A stretch of 64,000 nucleotides of DNA, taken from NCBI GenBank assembly GCA_902765025.1, contig CACWYC010000004.1, forward strand, positions 1 through 64,000, written 5' to 3'. Positions within the stretch are counted from its first letter, which is position 1; each line of letters starts with the position of its first letter. The stretch comes from Oscillospiraceae bacterium. GTDB taxonomy: Bacteria; Bacillota; Clostridia; Oscillospirales; Oscillospiraceae. Both the position numbers and the translations under genes were made by a program. Below are positions 52,413-63,898 of this stretch, one piece after another. The notes beneath the pieces were generated by a model, which did no database searches, was not told the DNA's origin, and saw only the letters and a program-made list of their open reading frames with translations.

Positions 52413-54227
52413 TCATATCCGGTCAAAGATGAGCTGTGCCTTGAAGAGATCGCCGTCCACGTCCAGAGAGAGCTCCCCCTTTTGCAGCTTCGTCAGGCTG
52501 GATGCGATATGCAATCCCAGACCGCTGCCCTCGGTGGAGCGGGAGACGTCGCCCCGAACAAATCGCTCCGTCAGCTCGTCAGCGGCGATGTTCAGGGGAT
52601 GGCGGGAGATGTTCTTCACCGTCAGCCGCACCTTATACCCCTGGACGGCGCTGGACACATACACCCGCGTCCCGGGCAGGGCGTACTTGCACACGTTGCT
52701 CAGCAGGTTATCCATCACCCGCCACAGGAGCCGTCCGTCGGCCATGATGCGGGGCGATGACTTGTCCTCCGTCAGCACCGGCATCAGACCCGCGTCGTGC
52801 AGGCGCTGCTCATACTCCCCCATCACCTGGTGGAGAAACACATTCAGGTCGGTGACCTCCCAGTTGACGGCCACGTTGCCGGTGGCGGCCTTGGCCGCCT
52901 CCACCAGGTCCTCCGTCAGCCGTCGCAGCCGCTGGGACTGGCGGTCCAGCACGGCGATGTACTCCCGGGCCGTTTCGTTTTCGACGTTCTCTTTTTTAAG
53001 CAGATCCACGTAGTTGACGATGGAGGTCAGGGGCGTCTTGATGTCGTGGCTGACGTTGGTGATCAGCTCCGTTTTCAGCCGCTCGGACTTTATCTGCTCC
53101 GCCACCGCCTTCTGTACCCCCTGCTGCACGGCGTTGAGGTTTTCCCCGTGGCGGCGGAAATCGCCGAAGAGCCGCGAGGTATCTATGGTCTCGTCATAGC
53201 GGCCCTCCGCCAGAGCCTGCCCGCCCTTTTGCAGCTTACGCAGCCCGATGGCCAGATAGAGCAGAAATCCGCCCAGCAGGATCTGGCTGAGATACAGGAC
53301 GGCCAAAAACTCGCCGTCATCTTGACGCAGGACGCAAAAGGCGTCAAGCAAAAGCACCGCCGCCACGGCCAGCGCCGTTTTCCACACCAGAGGGATGTGG
53401 ACCAGCACATAGCCGGTGCGCCGCAGCAGCCCCCAAAGGAAGCGCAGGACACAGCCGATGACGGAGCGCCGCGCCACCTGCCCTGCCTTGCACTGGGCGG
53501 CGAAGGCGATCAGCGTCAGCAGTCCCCAGGCCACCGCCGCCGTCAGCAGCACCACCGCCTCGTCAAAGGGGCCGTCCATCATCATCACCACCAGCAGCAG
53601 TATCGCCGCCACCGCGCCGTCCATGGGCAGCTTGTCGAACCAGGTCAGGTGGATGCCCTCATGGTCCTGCCAGTGTCCGGCGGAGGCCAGAGAGAAAATG
53701 AGGAAAAACAGCGTCAGGCCCACCGCCGGCAGCCCCGCCGCCACCGGCAGACCCCGGTGATCCGCCAGAAAGAGAAGCAGGGCGGTCTCCATGCTGTCCG
53801 GTCGGAAGCTATCCTTCAGCGAGGCGGTGATGTGCCATCCGGCAAAACCCCTCGCGACGTCATCCGATAGGGCAGCCGTCACCGTCAGCAGTACGGCGCC
53901 GTCGTATTCCGCCGTCCGGACCGCCGTCTGCCCCTCGCCGTCCGTCACCACCAGCACACAGTTGTCGTCGGCAAAGCTGTCGGCAAACTGCGTCTCCACC
54001 TCGCCGCTGTCCGTAGAATACGTCAGATACCACGCCGCCTGTTGGATGGAACTGCTGCACAGCCTGTGGTAGCAGCTCTGCCGGAGCTCCTCGCCGCCGT
54101 CTATCCAGGCGTTGGCTTCCGCCAGCAGCACCACCCCCGCCCCGCAGGTCAGGGCCGCGGCCAGACAGATAAGGGTCAGAAAATAGGCCGTGATCTTGGC
54201 CCACACCTTGTCCATACAGCGCTTCAT
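52413..54227 (-). CDS. Sensor histidine kinase, multi-pass
   Basis: A 604-residue kinase: N-terminal helix, an extracellular domain at ~35-145, then about six helices at ~150-330, HisKA with His394 in NVSHDIKTPLTSIVNY, and HATPase (NLLSNVCKYALPGTRV; GSGLGLHIASSLTK). The architecture matches kinases of Clostridial GT/two-component loci. It pairs with the regulator upstream; ATG 54227 overlaps that stop (ATGA). Signal unknown. Confidence 0.9.
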   Translation of the reverse strand: MKRCMDKVWAKITAYFLTLICLAAALTCGAGVVLLAEANAWIDGGEELRQSCYHRLCSSSIQQAAWYLTYSTDSGEVETQFADSFADDNCVLVVTDGEGQTAVRTAEYDGAVLLTVTAALSDDVARGFAGWHITASLKDSFRPDSMETALLLFLADHRGLPVAAGLPAVGLTLFFLIFSLASAGHWQDHEGIHLTWFDKLPMDGAVAAILLLVVMMMDGPFDEAVVLLTAAVAWGLLTLIAFAAQCKAGQVARRSVIGCVLRFLWGLLRRTGYVLVHIPLVWKTALAVAAVLLLDAFCVLRQDDGEFLAVLYLSQILLGGFLLYLAIGLRKLQKGGQALAEGRYDETIDTSRLFGDFRRHGENLNAVQQGVQKAVAEQIKSERLKTELITNVSHDIKTPLTSIVNYVDLLKKENVENETAREYIAVLDRQSQRLRRLTEDLVEAAKAATGNVAVNWEVTDLNVFLHQVMGEYEQRLHDAGLMPVLTEDKSSPRIMADGRLLWRVMDNLLSNVCKYALPGTRVYVSSAVQGYKVRLTVKNISRHPLNIAADELTERFVRGDVSRSTEGSGLGLHIASSLTKLQKGELSLDVDGDLFKAQLIFDRI

Positions 54228-54916
54228 CGGCTCTCGCCCTCCATCTTGTAGCCCTTGCCCCACACCACTTTCAGATAGCGGGGCTCGGCGGGATTGATCT
54301 CGATTTTCTCCCGGATGTGGCGGATATGTACCGCCACCGGGTTGTCCCCTGCCGGCTCCTCGTGCCAGACGCGGCGATAGATCTCCTGTGGGGAAAAGAC
54401 CGTGCCGGCGTTCTGCATGAGAAGGCGGAGAACGTCGTATTCCAGCGGCGTCAGGGACACCGGCTCGCCGTCCACCGTCACCGTTTTGGCGTTGTCATCC
54501 AGCGCCACCGCCCCCACGGTCACGGCGGAGGGCCGCGCCGCGCCGCCGCCCAGCAGCATATACCGCCGCAGCTGGGAACGCACCCGGGCCAGCAGCTCCA
54601 CGGGTTGGAAGGGCTTGGTCACATAGTCGTCGGCCCCCATGTTCAGGCCCAGCACCTTATCGGCGTCCTCGCTCTTGGCCGTCAGCAGGATCACCGGCAC
54701 GTTGCACACCTGCCGCAGCCGCGCAAGGGCGGTGATGCCGTCCATGGCCGGCATCATCACGTCCAGCAGCACCAGATGGATCTCCTGCCGCTCCATCACC
54801 TCCAGCGCTTCACGGCCATCGGAGGCGGTAAAAACCTGATAGCCGTCGCTTTGGAGATAGATGGTCAGGGCGGAGACGATGTCCTTTTCATCGTCGCAGA
54901 CAAGAACATGATACAT
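54224..54916 (-). CDS. OmpR-type response regulator
   Basis: A 230-residue regulator: LVCDDEKDI acidic pocket, Asp52 in LVLLDVMMPAMDG, LLTAKSED, YVTKPFQPVELLARV, and a winged-helix DNA-binding domain (LTPLEYDVLRLLMQNAGTVF, GDNPVAVHIRHIREK). GGAGGT precedes ATG 54916. It follows the glycosyltransferase gene by 23 nt. Confidence 0.93.
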   Translation of the reverse strand: MYHVLVCDDEKDIVSALTIYLQSDGYQVFTASDGREALEVMERQEIHLVLLDVMMPAMDGITALARLRQVCNVPVILLTAKSEDADKVLGLNMGADDYVTKPFQPVELLARVRSQLRRYMLLGGGAARPSAVTVGAVALDDNAKTVTVDGEPVSLTPLEYDVLRLLMQNAGTVFSPQEIYRRVWHEEPAGDNPVAVHIRHIREKIEINPAEPRYLKVVWGKGYKMEGESR

Positions 54917-54939
54917 GGCAAACCTCCGGGGAAGATGGA

Positions 54940-56205
54940 TCAGAAGGGCAGCAGCTCCTGCTTGGGGCGCTGTCGCAGGGATGCGGCGGAAACGCGGTGG
55001 GTGATGGGCTTCCACTCGCCGCCGGTGAACAGGGCGGACAGGGCGATGGGGATATAGGTGGACATGAACAGCGGGAAGGTGAAGGTGTACAGCACCTTTT
55101 TCCACGCCGCCGTGCGGATGGCTCGCCACTCGGTAACGGTGGTGACGGCGCCTATGACGAACAGCGTGACGTACATGCCCAGCAGCATCTCCCCCACGGA
55201 CTGCGCCGCGATCCGCAGGTTTTCGCCTGCCACGGCCCCCCAGACAGCCAGCACCAGGTTGCACAGGATGCTGACCGCGGAGAGCACGAAGGCGGGCATG
55301 ATGGCCATAGCCATGTCGTAGCAGGCAAACCGACCTCGAAACACGCCGAAGAGAAGCCGCTTTCCGTATCCCGCAAAGACCTGCAGATAGCCCTTGGACC
55401 AGCGGCTGCGCTGGCGCCAGGACTGGCGGAAGGAGGTGGGCTGCTCGTCATACAGCACCGCCTCGGGGCAAAAGGCAATACGCCGCCCGCGGGTGATCTG
55501 GTCAACGGAAAACTCGATGTCCTCCGTCAGCAGATGGAAGGGCCAGGGCCCCATCTCCTCCGCCACGGCACGGGAAAAGAGAAAGCCCGTGCCACCTACG
55601 CAGCAGCTTGTGCCCAGCAGCATGCGGGCGTGGTTGAGGTAGCGGCTCTCCCGCAGGAACCACAGGCCGTGTCCGGCGCTGATCCAGTTGTCGCCGTAAT
55701 TCTTGCTGTTGCGATAGCCCGTCACGATATCGTGGCCCCGGGAGAAGACGGCGTTCATCCGCGCTATGTAGTCCGGCGACAGGATATTGTCGGCGTCAAA
55801 GACGAAGTAGCCGTCAAAGCCGTCGGGGAAGTCGCGGCCGATACAGCCCATCAGCTCCTGTAAGGCGTAGCCCTTGCCCACCTGGGCGGCATTGCACCGC
55901 TTATAGACTGCAGCGCCTGCCGATTCCGCGATCCGCGCCGTTTCATCGGTGCAGTTGTCCGCCATGACAAAGACGGTCAGCAGATTTTGGGGGTAGGACT
56001 GGCGGCGGAGGCTTTCCAGCAGGTCGCCGATGACGGCGGCCTCGTTCCGGGCGCAGATGAGGACGGCGAAGCGGTGGGGCTTCGGTGCGCCTTCCGCTTC
56101 TTTCCGTCCGCGCAGCCAGACCAGGGGGATAAAGAGGAATTGATAGCTGTAACAGATGAGAAAAATGACGCCGATGAGCCGGTTGACCAGTTGCAAGGTT
56201 TCCAT
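54940..56205 (-). CDS. Membrane glycosyltransferase family 2 (processive type)
   Basis: A 421-residue GT2: N-terminal helix, then AVLICARNEAAVIGDLLESL, FVMADNCTDETARIA, FDADNILSPDYI (DxD), LTEDIEFS, and QRSRW (QxxRW), followed by four C-terminal helices. QxxRW plus the membrane part marks BcsA/IcaA-like enzymes that make or extrude a polysaccharide or glycolipid. AAAGGATCTCAC precedes ATG 56205. Organised with the regulator and kinase just downstream, so its expression is probably tied to them. Confidence 0.87.
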   Translation of the reverse strand: METLQLVNRLIGVIFLICYSYQFLFIPLVWLRGRKEAEGAPKPHRFAVLICARNEAAVIGDLLESLRRQSYPQNLLTVFVMADNCTDETARIAESAGAAVYKRCNAAQVGKGYALQELMGCIGRDFPDGFDGYFVFDADNILSPDYIARMNAVFSRGHDIVTGYRNSKNYGDNWISAGHGLWFLRESRYLNHARMLLGTSCCVGGTGFLFSRAVAEEMGPWPFHLLTEDIEFSVDQITRGRRIAFCPEAVLYDEQPTSFRQSWRQRSRWSKGYLQVFAGYGKRLLFGVFRGRFACYDMAMAIMPAFVLSAVSILCNLVLAVWGAVAGENLRIAAQSVGEMLLGMYVTLFVIGAVTTVTEWRAIRTAAWKKVLYTFTFPLFMSTYIPIALSALFTGGEWKPITHRVSAASLRQRPKQELLPF

Positions 56206-56434
56206 GTGAGATCCTTTCTCCGCACGCACGCCAAAACGCTCCCCGAAAAAGGGCGCGTTCGGCGGCGGTGTTTCTGTGTAGAGGTGAGATCTCACACGGG
56301 TAAGTATAGGCGCAAACGGATTAAGAAACAAGGGGCGGAACGATTAAGATTTGTTGAAGACGGGGGATGGGGCTGCGCGCCCGGCGGACGGCGCTTTGCT
56401 TCTCATCCCCGGCGGGAGGGGCGAAATCCGCCAT

Positions 56435-56482
56435 GAAAAAACGTGCTTGCCGACCATTTCCGTCGGTAAACACGTTTTTTTC
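56435..56482. terminator. Bidirectional terminator-like hairpin
   Basis: AAAAAACGTG-CTTGCCGAC pairs with GTCGGTAAA-CACGTTTTTT, one internal mismatch. It separates the two leftward units. The rest of 56206-56552 shows no gene. Confidence 0.65.
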
Positions 56483-56552
56483 TGTTTGACCTTCCCTCGG
56501 CAGCGTCGCCGTCCCGGCGGCGCCGGGCCCGGGGCGGGGTCTTTCATCCGGG

Positions 56553-56780
56553 TCAGGACTCTTTCATGCCGCCGTGGCGGGGCAGGTCGCCTTTTTCCAG
56601 CTTCATTTCGCCCCAGGCCCGGGGCAGGCCCGGCGCGATGAGGGGAAAGAGGTTCTCTGTGTCGGTGGTGGGCTGGATGTTGTAGGTGCCGTAGCGGTTG
56701 ACGATGTCGAAAGTGCTGTCCACCGGGGCGTGGAAGGGGTGGATGTCGGGGGCGCGGTCAATGGGCTTTCGCTTTGCCAT
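56553..56780 (-). CDS. Small uncharacterised protein (75 residues)
   Basis: Starts MAKRKPIDRAPDIHPFHAPV, then DSTFDIVNRYGTYNIQPTTD, and ends in a charged tail. No membrane segment or known motif. ATG 56780 lies behind GAGGTGA. The ribosome site and position after another small gene make it likely real. Function unknown. Confidence 0.6.
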   Translation of the reverse strand: MAKRKPIDRAPDIHPFHAPVDSTFDIVNRYGTYNIQPTTDTENLFPLIAPGLPRAWGEMKLEKGDLPRHGGMKES

Positions 56781-56827
56781 AAAAAAATCACCTCGGCGGT
56801 AGTATGCCGCCGGGGCGATGGCGCTAT

Positions 56828-57034
56828 TCATTTTTTATAGATTTCCGCGTCGAAATCCCGGACCACGTCGCCCAGCTTTTCATCCCGGACGCAGACCACG
56901 TTGGTCTCGTCGAAGGCCAGACGCATGGCGAACTCCTTGGCCTCCTGGATGTCGTCGGTCTGGAAAAAGTCACGGAACGCCGGCTCGCTCTCATGCCGCC
57001 ACAGCACGTGGAAACGGAAGGTCTGATAGGGCAT
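56828..57034 (-). CDS. Small uncharacterised protein (68 residues)
   Basis: A soluble protein starting MPYQTFRFHVLWRHESEPAF with RDFFQTDDIQEAKEFAMRLA; the end is FDETNVVCVRDEKLGDVVRD + FDAEIYKK. It looks like a small alpha/beta protein with no known motif. GAGGAGG precedes ATG; likely co-transcribed with the next small gene. Confidence 0.6.
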   Translation of the reverse strand: MPYQTFRFHVLWRHESEPAFRDFFQTDDIQEAKEFAMRLAFDETNVVCVRDEKLGDVVRDFDAEIYKK

Positions 57035-57163
57035 GGCGCATCCTCCTCATAAGGTGACTATTTTGATTATAATACGGCGCAGAGGCAAATGCAACGGTGG
57101 GATTTGCCAAAAATGGAGGGTATCTTTCTCCGAATTGTCTATGGTGAAAAAGTGGGAAAAGGC

Positions 57164-57192
57164 TTTATTCTCACCACTATATGTTGTATAAT
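57164..57192 (+). promoter_or_regulatory. Promoter of the DUF1846 gene
   Basis: TTTATT (57164-57169), 17-nt spacer, TATAAT (57187-57192). Confidence 0.55.
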
Positions 57193-57230
57193 GGCCCGTG
57201 TTTGATTTTTCCGGAGGGAGTGGATCCGAG

Positions 57231-58712
57231 ATGAAACTGGGGTTTGACAACGACAAATATCTGGCTCTGCAGGCCGAGCACATCCGCCAGCGCCGCAGCC
57301 AGTTCGGCGACAAGCTGTATCTGGAGTTCGGCGGCAAGCTGTTTGACGACTATCACGCCAGCCGGGTGCTGCCGGGGTTCCAGCCGGACAGCAAGATCCG
57401 CATGCTGGCCACCATGCAGGACGAGGTGGAGATCATCATCGCCATCTGCGCCGCCGACATCGCCAAGAACAAGATCCGGGGCGATTTGGGCATCGGCTAC
57501 GACGACGACGTGCTGCGGCTGATGGACAGCTTCCGGCAGTTGGGCTTCTTCGTAGGCGGCGTGGTCATCACCCAGTACGCCGCCCAGAGCGCCGCCGACG
57601 CCTTCATCCAGCGACTGGGCGCCCTGGGGGTCAAGACCTGGAAGCACTATCCCATCGCCGGCTATCCCTCCGACGTGGCCCACATCGTGTCCGAGGAGGG
57701 GCTGGGCCGCAACGAGTACATCGAGACCAGCCGCCCCATCGTGGTGGTGACGGCCCCCGGCCCCGGCAGCGGCAAGATGGCCACCTGCCTCAGCCAGCTC
57801 TACCATGAGAACAAGCGGGGCGTCAAGGCCGGCTACGCCAAGTATGAGACCTTCCCCATCTGGAATTTGCCGCTGAAGCACCCGGTAAATCTGGCCTACG
57901 AGGCCGCCACCGCCGACCTCAACGACGTGAACATGATCGACCCCTTCCACCTGGAAGCCTACGGCAAGACCACCGTCAACTACAACCGGGACGTGGAGAT
58001 TTTCCCGGTGCTGGCCACCATGTTTGAGAAGATCCAAGGCCAGTGCCCCTACAAGTCCCCCACGGATATGGGCGTGAACATGGCGGGCTTTGCCATTGTG
58101 GACGACGAGGCCTGCCAGGAGGCCAGCCGGAGAGAGATTCTGCGGCGGTACTATGACGGCATGGTGGCCCGGGCCAAGGGCCGCTGCGACGAAACGGTGG
58201 TGACCAAGCTGCGGCTGGTGATGCAGCAGGCGGGCGTCACCGACGCATGCTGCCCCGCCATCCAGGCCAGCCTGGACAAGGCCGCCGAGACCGGCGCCCC
58301 CGCCGGGGCCATGGTGCTGCCCGACGGCGCCATCGTAACGGGCCGCACCTCCTCCCTGCTGGGCCCCAGCGCCGCCATGCTGCTCAACGCCATCAAGCAC
58401 CTGGCGGGCATCGACCACAATCTGCAGCTCATCCCCGCCTCCGTCATCGAGCCCATCAGCGCCATGAAGACCGGGTATCTGGGCCACCACAACCCCCGGC
58501 TCCACAGCGACGAGGTGCTGATCGCGCTGACCATCTCCGCCCTCAGCAACCCCCTGGCCGCCCTGGTGCAGCACCAGCTCAGCAACCTGCGGGGCAGCGA
58601 GGCCCACTTCACGGTGATCATCTCCGAGGAGGACGCCAAGGTGTACCAGCGGCTGGGCATCCAGATCAGCTGCGAGCCCAAATACGAGGTCAAGAAGCTG
58701 TATCACAAATAA
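57231..58712 (+). CDS. DUF1846 family protein
   Basis: A 493-residue DUF1846 protein. Typical blocks: LYLEFGGKLFDDYHASRVLP near residue 30, PGFQPDSKIRMLA, VVVTAPGPGSGKMATCLSQL near 180 (a P-loop-like glycine stretch), and GYLGHHNPRLHSDEVLIALT near 415. The family is widespread in Firmicutes and has structures but no agreed function. GGAGGG precedes ATG 57231. Tex follows 98 nt later. Confidence 0.9.
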   Translation: MKLGFDNDKYLALQAEHIRQRRSQFGDKLYLEFGGKLFDDYHASRVLPGFQPDSKIRMLATMQDEVEIIIAICAADIAKNKIRGDLGIGYDDDVLRLMDSFRQLGFFVGGVVITQYAAQSAADAFIQRLGALGVKTWKHYPIAGYPSDVAHIVSEEGLGRNEYIETSRPIVVVTAPGPGSGKMATCLSQLYHENKRGVKAGYAKYETFPIWNLPLKHPVNLAYEAATADLNDVNMIDPFHLEAYGKTTVNYNRDVEIFPVLATMFEKIQGQCPYKSPTDMGVNMAGFAIVDDEACQEASRREILRRYYDGMVARAKGRCDETVVTKLRLVMQQAGVTDACCPAIQASLDKAAETGAPAGAMVLPDGAIVTGRTSSLLGPSAAMLLNAIKHLAGIDHNLQLIPASVIEPISAMKTGYLGHHNPRLHSDEVLIALTISALSNPLAALVQHQLSNLRGSEAHFTVIISEEDAKVYQRLGIQISCEPKYEVKKLYHK

Positions 58713-58810
58713 GTGAATCGCATTATGTAAACTTGAAATGGCCGCCACGCGGCCATTTCTTTGTCGGAATGATTTGTGGGAAAGAAATCATTGTCGGAAA
58801 GGATTATTCT

Positions 58811-60958
<2,148 letters not shown>

Positions 60959-60966
60959 GATAGCAT

Positions 60967-61001
60967 AAAATTGGCAGAGGCGAAAACCTCTGCCAATTTT
61001 T
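60967..61001. terminator. Bidirectional terminator of tex/spoIIID
   Basis: AAAATTGGCAGAGG/CCTCTGCCAATTTT, 14-bp stem, loop CGAAAA, T tail. It overlaps the spoIIID stop. Confidence 0.85.
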
Positions 61002-61215
61002 ATGCGCCTTTATATTTCTTTCGTGTGGCCATGCCGCCCCGGATGTGGCGCTGGGCCTTGTTCTCGTCCAGCACCGCCTTTACCTGCCGGTACAGCCCCC
61101 GGTCGTAGGCCGGCAGACGCTCCGCCAGGTCCTTATGCACCGTGGATTTGCTGATGCCGAACTTTTGGGCGGCGGCCCGGACGGTGGCCCGGTTTTCCAC
61201 CATGTACAGCGCCAA
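61000..61215 (-). CDS. spoIIID: Sporulation regulator SpoIIID
   Basis: An HTH protein: VRAAAQKFGISKSTVHKDLA (DNA-binding helices), then ERLPAYDRGLYRQVKAVLDE and RHIRGGMATRKKYKG, the SpoIIID signature. It tunes sigma-E genes in the mother cell. The first usual start codon is TTG at 61215, but family similarity extends about 11 residues further (KDNLEQRSRDL) to an ATC at 61246-61248 with AAGGGGAG 9 nt ahead. The true start may be that ATC, giving 82 residues, close to the usual size. Confidence 0.9.
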   Translation of the reverse strand: MALYMVENRATVRAAAQKFGISKSTVHKDLAERLPAYDRGLYRQVKAVLDENKAQRHIRGGMATRKKYKGA

Positions 61216-61281
61216 GTCCCGGGAGCGCTGCTCCAGATTGTCTTTGATCGCTGACCACTCCCCTTTTCCGATTACGGCTCA

Positions 61282-61310
61282 TGTATATGCGCCCGGCGGG
61301 GGAAATAGAC
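61282..61310 (-). promoter_or_regulatory. Sigma-E-like promoter of spoIIID
   Basis: Minus strand GTCTATT (61304-61310), 14-nt spacer, CATATACA (61282-61289): 5 of 7 and 6 of 8 against the Bacillus consensus KMATATT and CATACAMT. spoIIID is a sigma-E gene in Bacillus. Confidence 0.45.
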
Positions 61311-61362
61311 GGCGAAAAAAAGACTATCGTATAGCCCCCCCGGCGAAGCCGGGGAATAATGA

Positions 61363-61500
61363 TTATTTGCGATGGGGGCAGTTTTCTTCGTTGCAGCCGT
61401 GGCAGGTGCCGCAGCCGCCCTTGCCCTTGCGGATGCGGGAGACGGCCCAGGCCACCAGGCAGCCCAGGCCCAGCAGAATGAGGATGTCGGAGAGATTCAC
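61363..61500 (-). CDS. FeoB-associated Cys-rich membrane protein
   Basis: A 45-residue protein from GTG 61500, with AAGGAGGG 4-6 nt ahead. One helix (ILILLGLGCLVAWAVSRI) is followed by a lysine-rich stretch and CGTCHGCNEENC. This is the pattern of the small Cys-rich protein encoded right after feoB in Firmicutes, perhaps binding iron. It is 12 nt behind the feoB stop. Confidence 0.85.
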   Translation of the reverse strand: MNLSDILILLGLGCLVAWAVSRIRKGKGGCGTCHGCNEENCPHRK

Positions 61501-61512
61501 AGCCGCCCTCCT

Positions 61513-63855
61513 TTACGCGCCCAGGGCCATGGCGATAAGCTGCACCGCCAGGGCGGCCAGCCAGGCGATGGCGCACTGCCACAGCACCACGTACACCGCC
61601 CAGCGCCGCCCCAGCTCCCGCCGAATGGCGGCCACCGCCGCCACGCAGGGGGTGTACAGCAGGCTGAACACCAGCAGCGAAGCCGCCGTGTGGGTGGGCA
61701 GGGCCGCCGCCACGCCCTGGCCGGCGAACAGCAGCTCCATCACCGACACCACGCTCTCCTTGGCCATGAAGCCGCTGAAAAGGGAGGTGACGATGCGCCA
61801 ATCCCCCAGGCCCACCGGGCGGAACAGGGGCACCAGCAATCCGGAAACGGCGGCCAGGATGCTCTGATGGGGGTCGGACACCAGGTTGAAATGGAAGTCG
61901 AAGCTCTGCAAAAACCACACCGCGATAGTGGCAATCAAAATGACGGAGAAGGCACGCTGCAAAAAGTCCTTGGCCTTTTCCCACAGGAGCTGGGCCACAT
62001 TCCGCACGCTGGGCAGGCGGTAGTTGGGCAGCTCCATGACGAAGGGCACCGCCTCGCCGCGAAACAGCGTCTTTTTATACAGCAGCGCCACCAGCACGCC
62101 TACCACGATACCCAGCAGGTACAGCCCCGTGATGATCAGCCAGCCGTTGCGGGGGAAGAAGGCGGCCACGAAGAAGCTGTAAATGGGCAATTTGGCGGTG
62201 CAGGACATGAAGGGGGTCAGCAGGATGGTCATGCGGCGGTCCCGGTCGCTGGGCAGGGTGCGGGTGGACATGACGGCGGGCACCGTGCAGCCGAAGCCGA
62301 TGAGCATGGGCACGATGCTGCGGCCGGACAGGCCCAGGCGGCGCAGCAGCTTGTCCATAAAGAAGGCCACCCGGGCGATGTAGCCGCTGTCCTCCAACAG
62401 GGACAGGAAGAGGAACAGGGTCACGATCAGCGGCAGGAAGCTGACCACGCTGCCCACGCCCTCGAAAATGCCGTCCAACACCAGGCTCTGGATGGCGGTG
62501 TTGACGTGGGCGGCCTCCATGGCACGGCCCGCCAGATCCCCCAGGGCCTCGATGCCGGCGGCCAGCAGGTCCTGCAAAAAGGGGCCGATTAAGAAGAAGG
62601 TCAGGAAGAACACCAAAGCCATAATGGCCACGAACACGGGGATGGCGGTGTATTTGCCGGTGAGGATGCGGTCCAGCTGCTGGCTGCGCTTGTGCTCCCG
62701 GCTCTCGTGGGGCTTGATGACGCAGCGGCGGCACACCCGCTCAATGAAGGAAAAGCGCATATCCGCCATAGCGGCGCCCCGGTCCAGGCCCCGCTCCTTT
62801 TCCATCTGCAAGACGATGTGCGCCAGCATCTCCGTCTCATTGTCATCCAGGGCCAGTTGCTGGGCGATGCGCTCGTCGCCCTCAATGAGCTTGCTGGCAG
62901 CAAAGCGGAGGGGGATATCGGCCCGCTGGGCGTGGTCCTCGATGAGATGGCTCACGGCGTGGAGGGCACGGTGGACGGCGCCGCCGTGGTCGGTGGCGTC
63001 GCAGAAGTCCTGGCGCAGGGGGCGCTCCTGGTATCGGGCCACGTGGATGGCATGGCGCACCAGCTCGTCCACGCCCTGGTTGCGGGCAGCGGAGATGGGC
63101 ACCACCGGCACCCCCAGCAGGGACTCCATGGCGTTCACGTCCACGGTGCCGCCGTTGCCGGTGAGTTCGTCCATCATGTTCAGGGCCACCACCATGGGCA
63201 CGTTCATCTCCAACAGCTGCATGGTGAGGTAGAGGTTGCGCTCGATATTGGTGGCGTCCACGATGTTGATGATGGCCCGGGGCTTCTGGTGCAGCACGAA
63301 GTCGCGGCTCACCAACTCCTCGCTGGAATAGGGGGACATGGAGTAGATGCCGGGCAGGTCGGTGATGGAGGTGTCATCATGGCCCCGGATGACGCCGTCC
63401 TTCCGGTCCACGGTGACGCCGGGGAAGTTGCCCACGTGCTGGTTGGCGCCGGTGAGCTGGTTGAACAACGTGGTCTTTCCGCAGTTCTGGTTGCCCACCA
63501 GGGCGAAGGTCAGCACCGTGCCCTCGGGCAGGGGCGTGCCGGTGCCCTTGGGGTGGAACTTGCCCTCCTCGCCCAGGCCCGGGTGGGCGGTGGCGGCGGG
63601 GCGGGGATGGGGCTTGCTCTCATCGGCGGCACCCGAGGGGGTGATGTCGATTTTCTCGGCGTCACTAAGGCGCAGCGTCAGCTCATAGCCCCGGATGCGC
63701 AGCTCCATGGGGTCGCCCATGGGGGCCAGCTTGGTGACGGTGACGGTGGCGCCGGGGATGACGCCCATATCCAGAAAATGCTGGCGCAGAGCGCCCTGGC
63801 CCCCCACGGCGGTGACAACGCCGGACTGGCCGGGCTTCAACTCACGCAGTTGCAT
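61513..63855 (-). CDS. feoB: Ferrous iron transporter, FeoA-FeoB fusion
   Basis: A 780-residue protein. Residues 1-75 are a FeoA SH3-like domain (LKPGQSGVVTAVGG, LRIRGYELTLRLSDAEKI), joined by a Pro/Gly-rich linker to FeoB: G1 VGNQNCGKTT near 120, G3 DLPGIYSM, G4 NMMD, then Gate and transporter core (SFLPLIVTLFLFLSLLEDSG; MLIGFGCTVPAVMSTRTL). It imports Fe2+ across the membrane. AAGGAGAG precedes ATG 63855. Fused FeoA-FeoB is known in Clostridia; no separate feoA is seen here. Confidence 0.96.
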   Translation of the reverse strand: MQLRELKPGQSGVVTAVGGQGALRQHFLDMGVIPGATVTVTKLAPMGDPMELRIRGYELTLRLSDAEKIDITPSGAADESKPHPRPAATAHPGLGEEGKFHPKGTGTPLPEGTVLTFALVGNQNCGKTTLFNQLTGANQHVGNFPGVTVDRKDGVIRGHDDTSITDLPGIYSMSPYSSEELVSRDFVLHQKPRAIINIVDATNIERNLYLTMQLLEMNVPMVVALNMMDELTGNGGTVDVNAMESLLGVPVVPISAARNQGVDELVRHAIHVARYQERPLRQDFCDATDHGGAVHRALHAVSHLIEDHAQRADIPLRFAASKLIEGDERIAQQLALDDNETEMLAHIVLQMEKERGLDRGAAMADMRFSFIERVCRRCVIKPHESREHKRSQQLDRILTGKYTAIPVFVAIMALVFFLTFFLIGPFLQDLLAAGIEALGDLAGRAMEAAHVNTAIQSLVLDGIFEGVGSVVSFLPLIVTLFLFLSLLEDSGYIARVAFFMDKLLRRLGLSGRSIVPMLIGFGCTVPAVMSTRTLPSDRDRRMTILLTPFMSCTAKLPIYSFFVAAFFPRNGWLIITGLYLLGIVVGVLVALLYKKTLFRGEAVPFVMELPNYRLPSVRNVAQLLWEKAKDFLQRAFSVILIATIAVWFLQSFDFHFNLVSDPHQSILAAVSGLLVPLFRPVGLGDWRIVTSLFSGFMAKESVVSVMELLFAGQGVAAALPTHTAASLLVFSLLYTPCVAAVAAIRRELGRRWAVYVVLWQCAIAWLAALAVQLIAMALGA

Positions 63856-63898
63856 GGTATCTCTCTCCTTTGGTAAACAGTGTTCGCAAACTTCCGTC

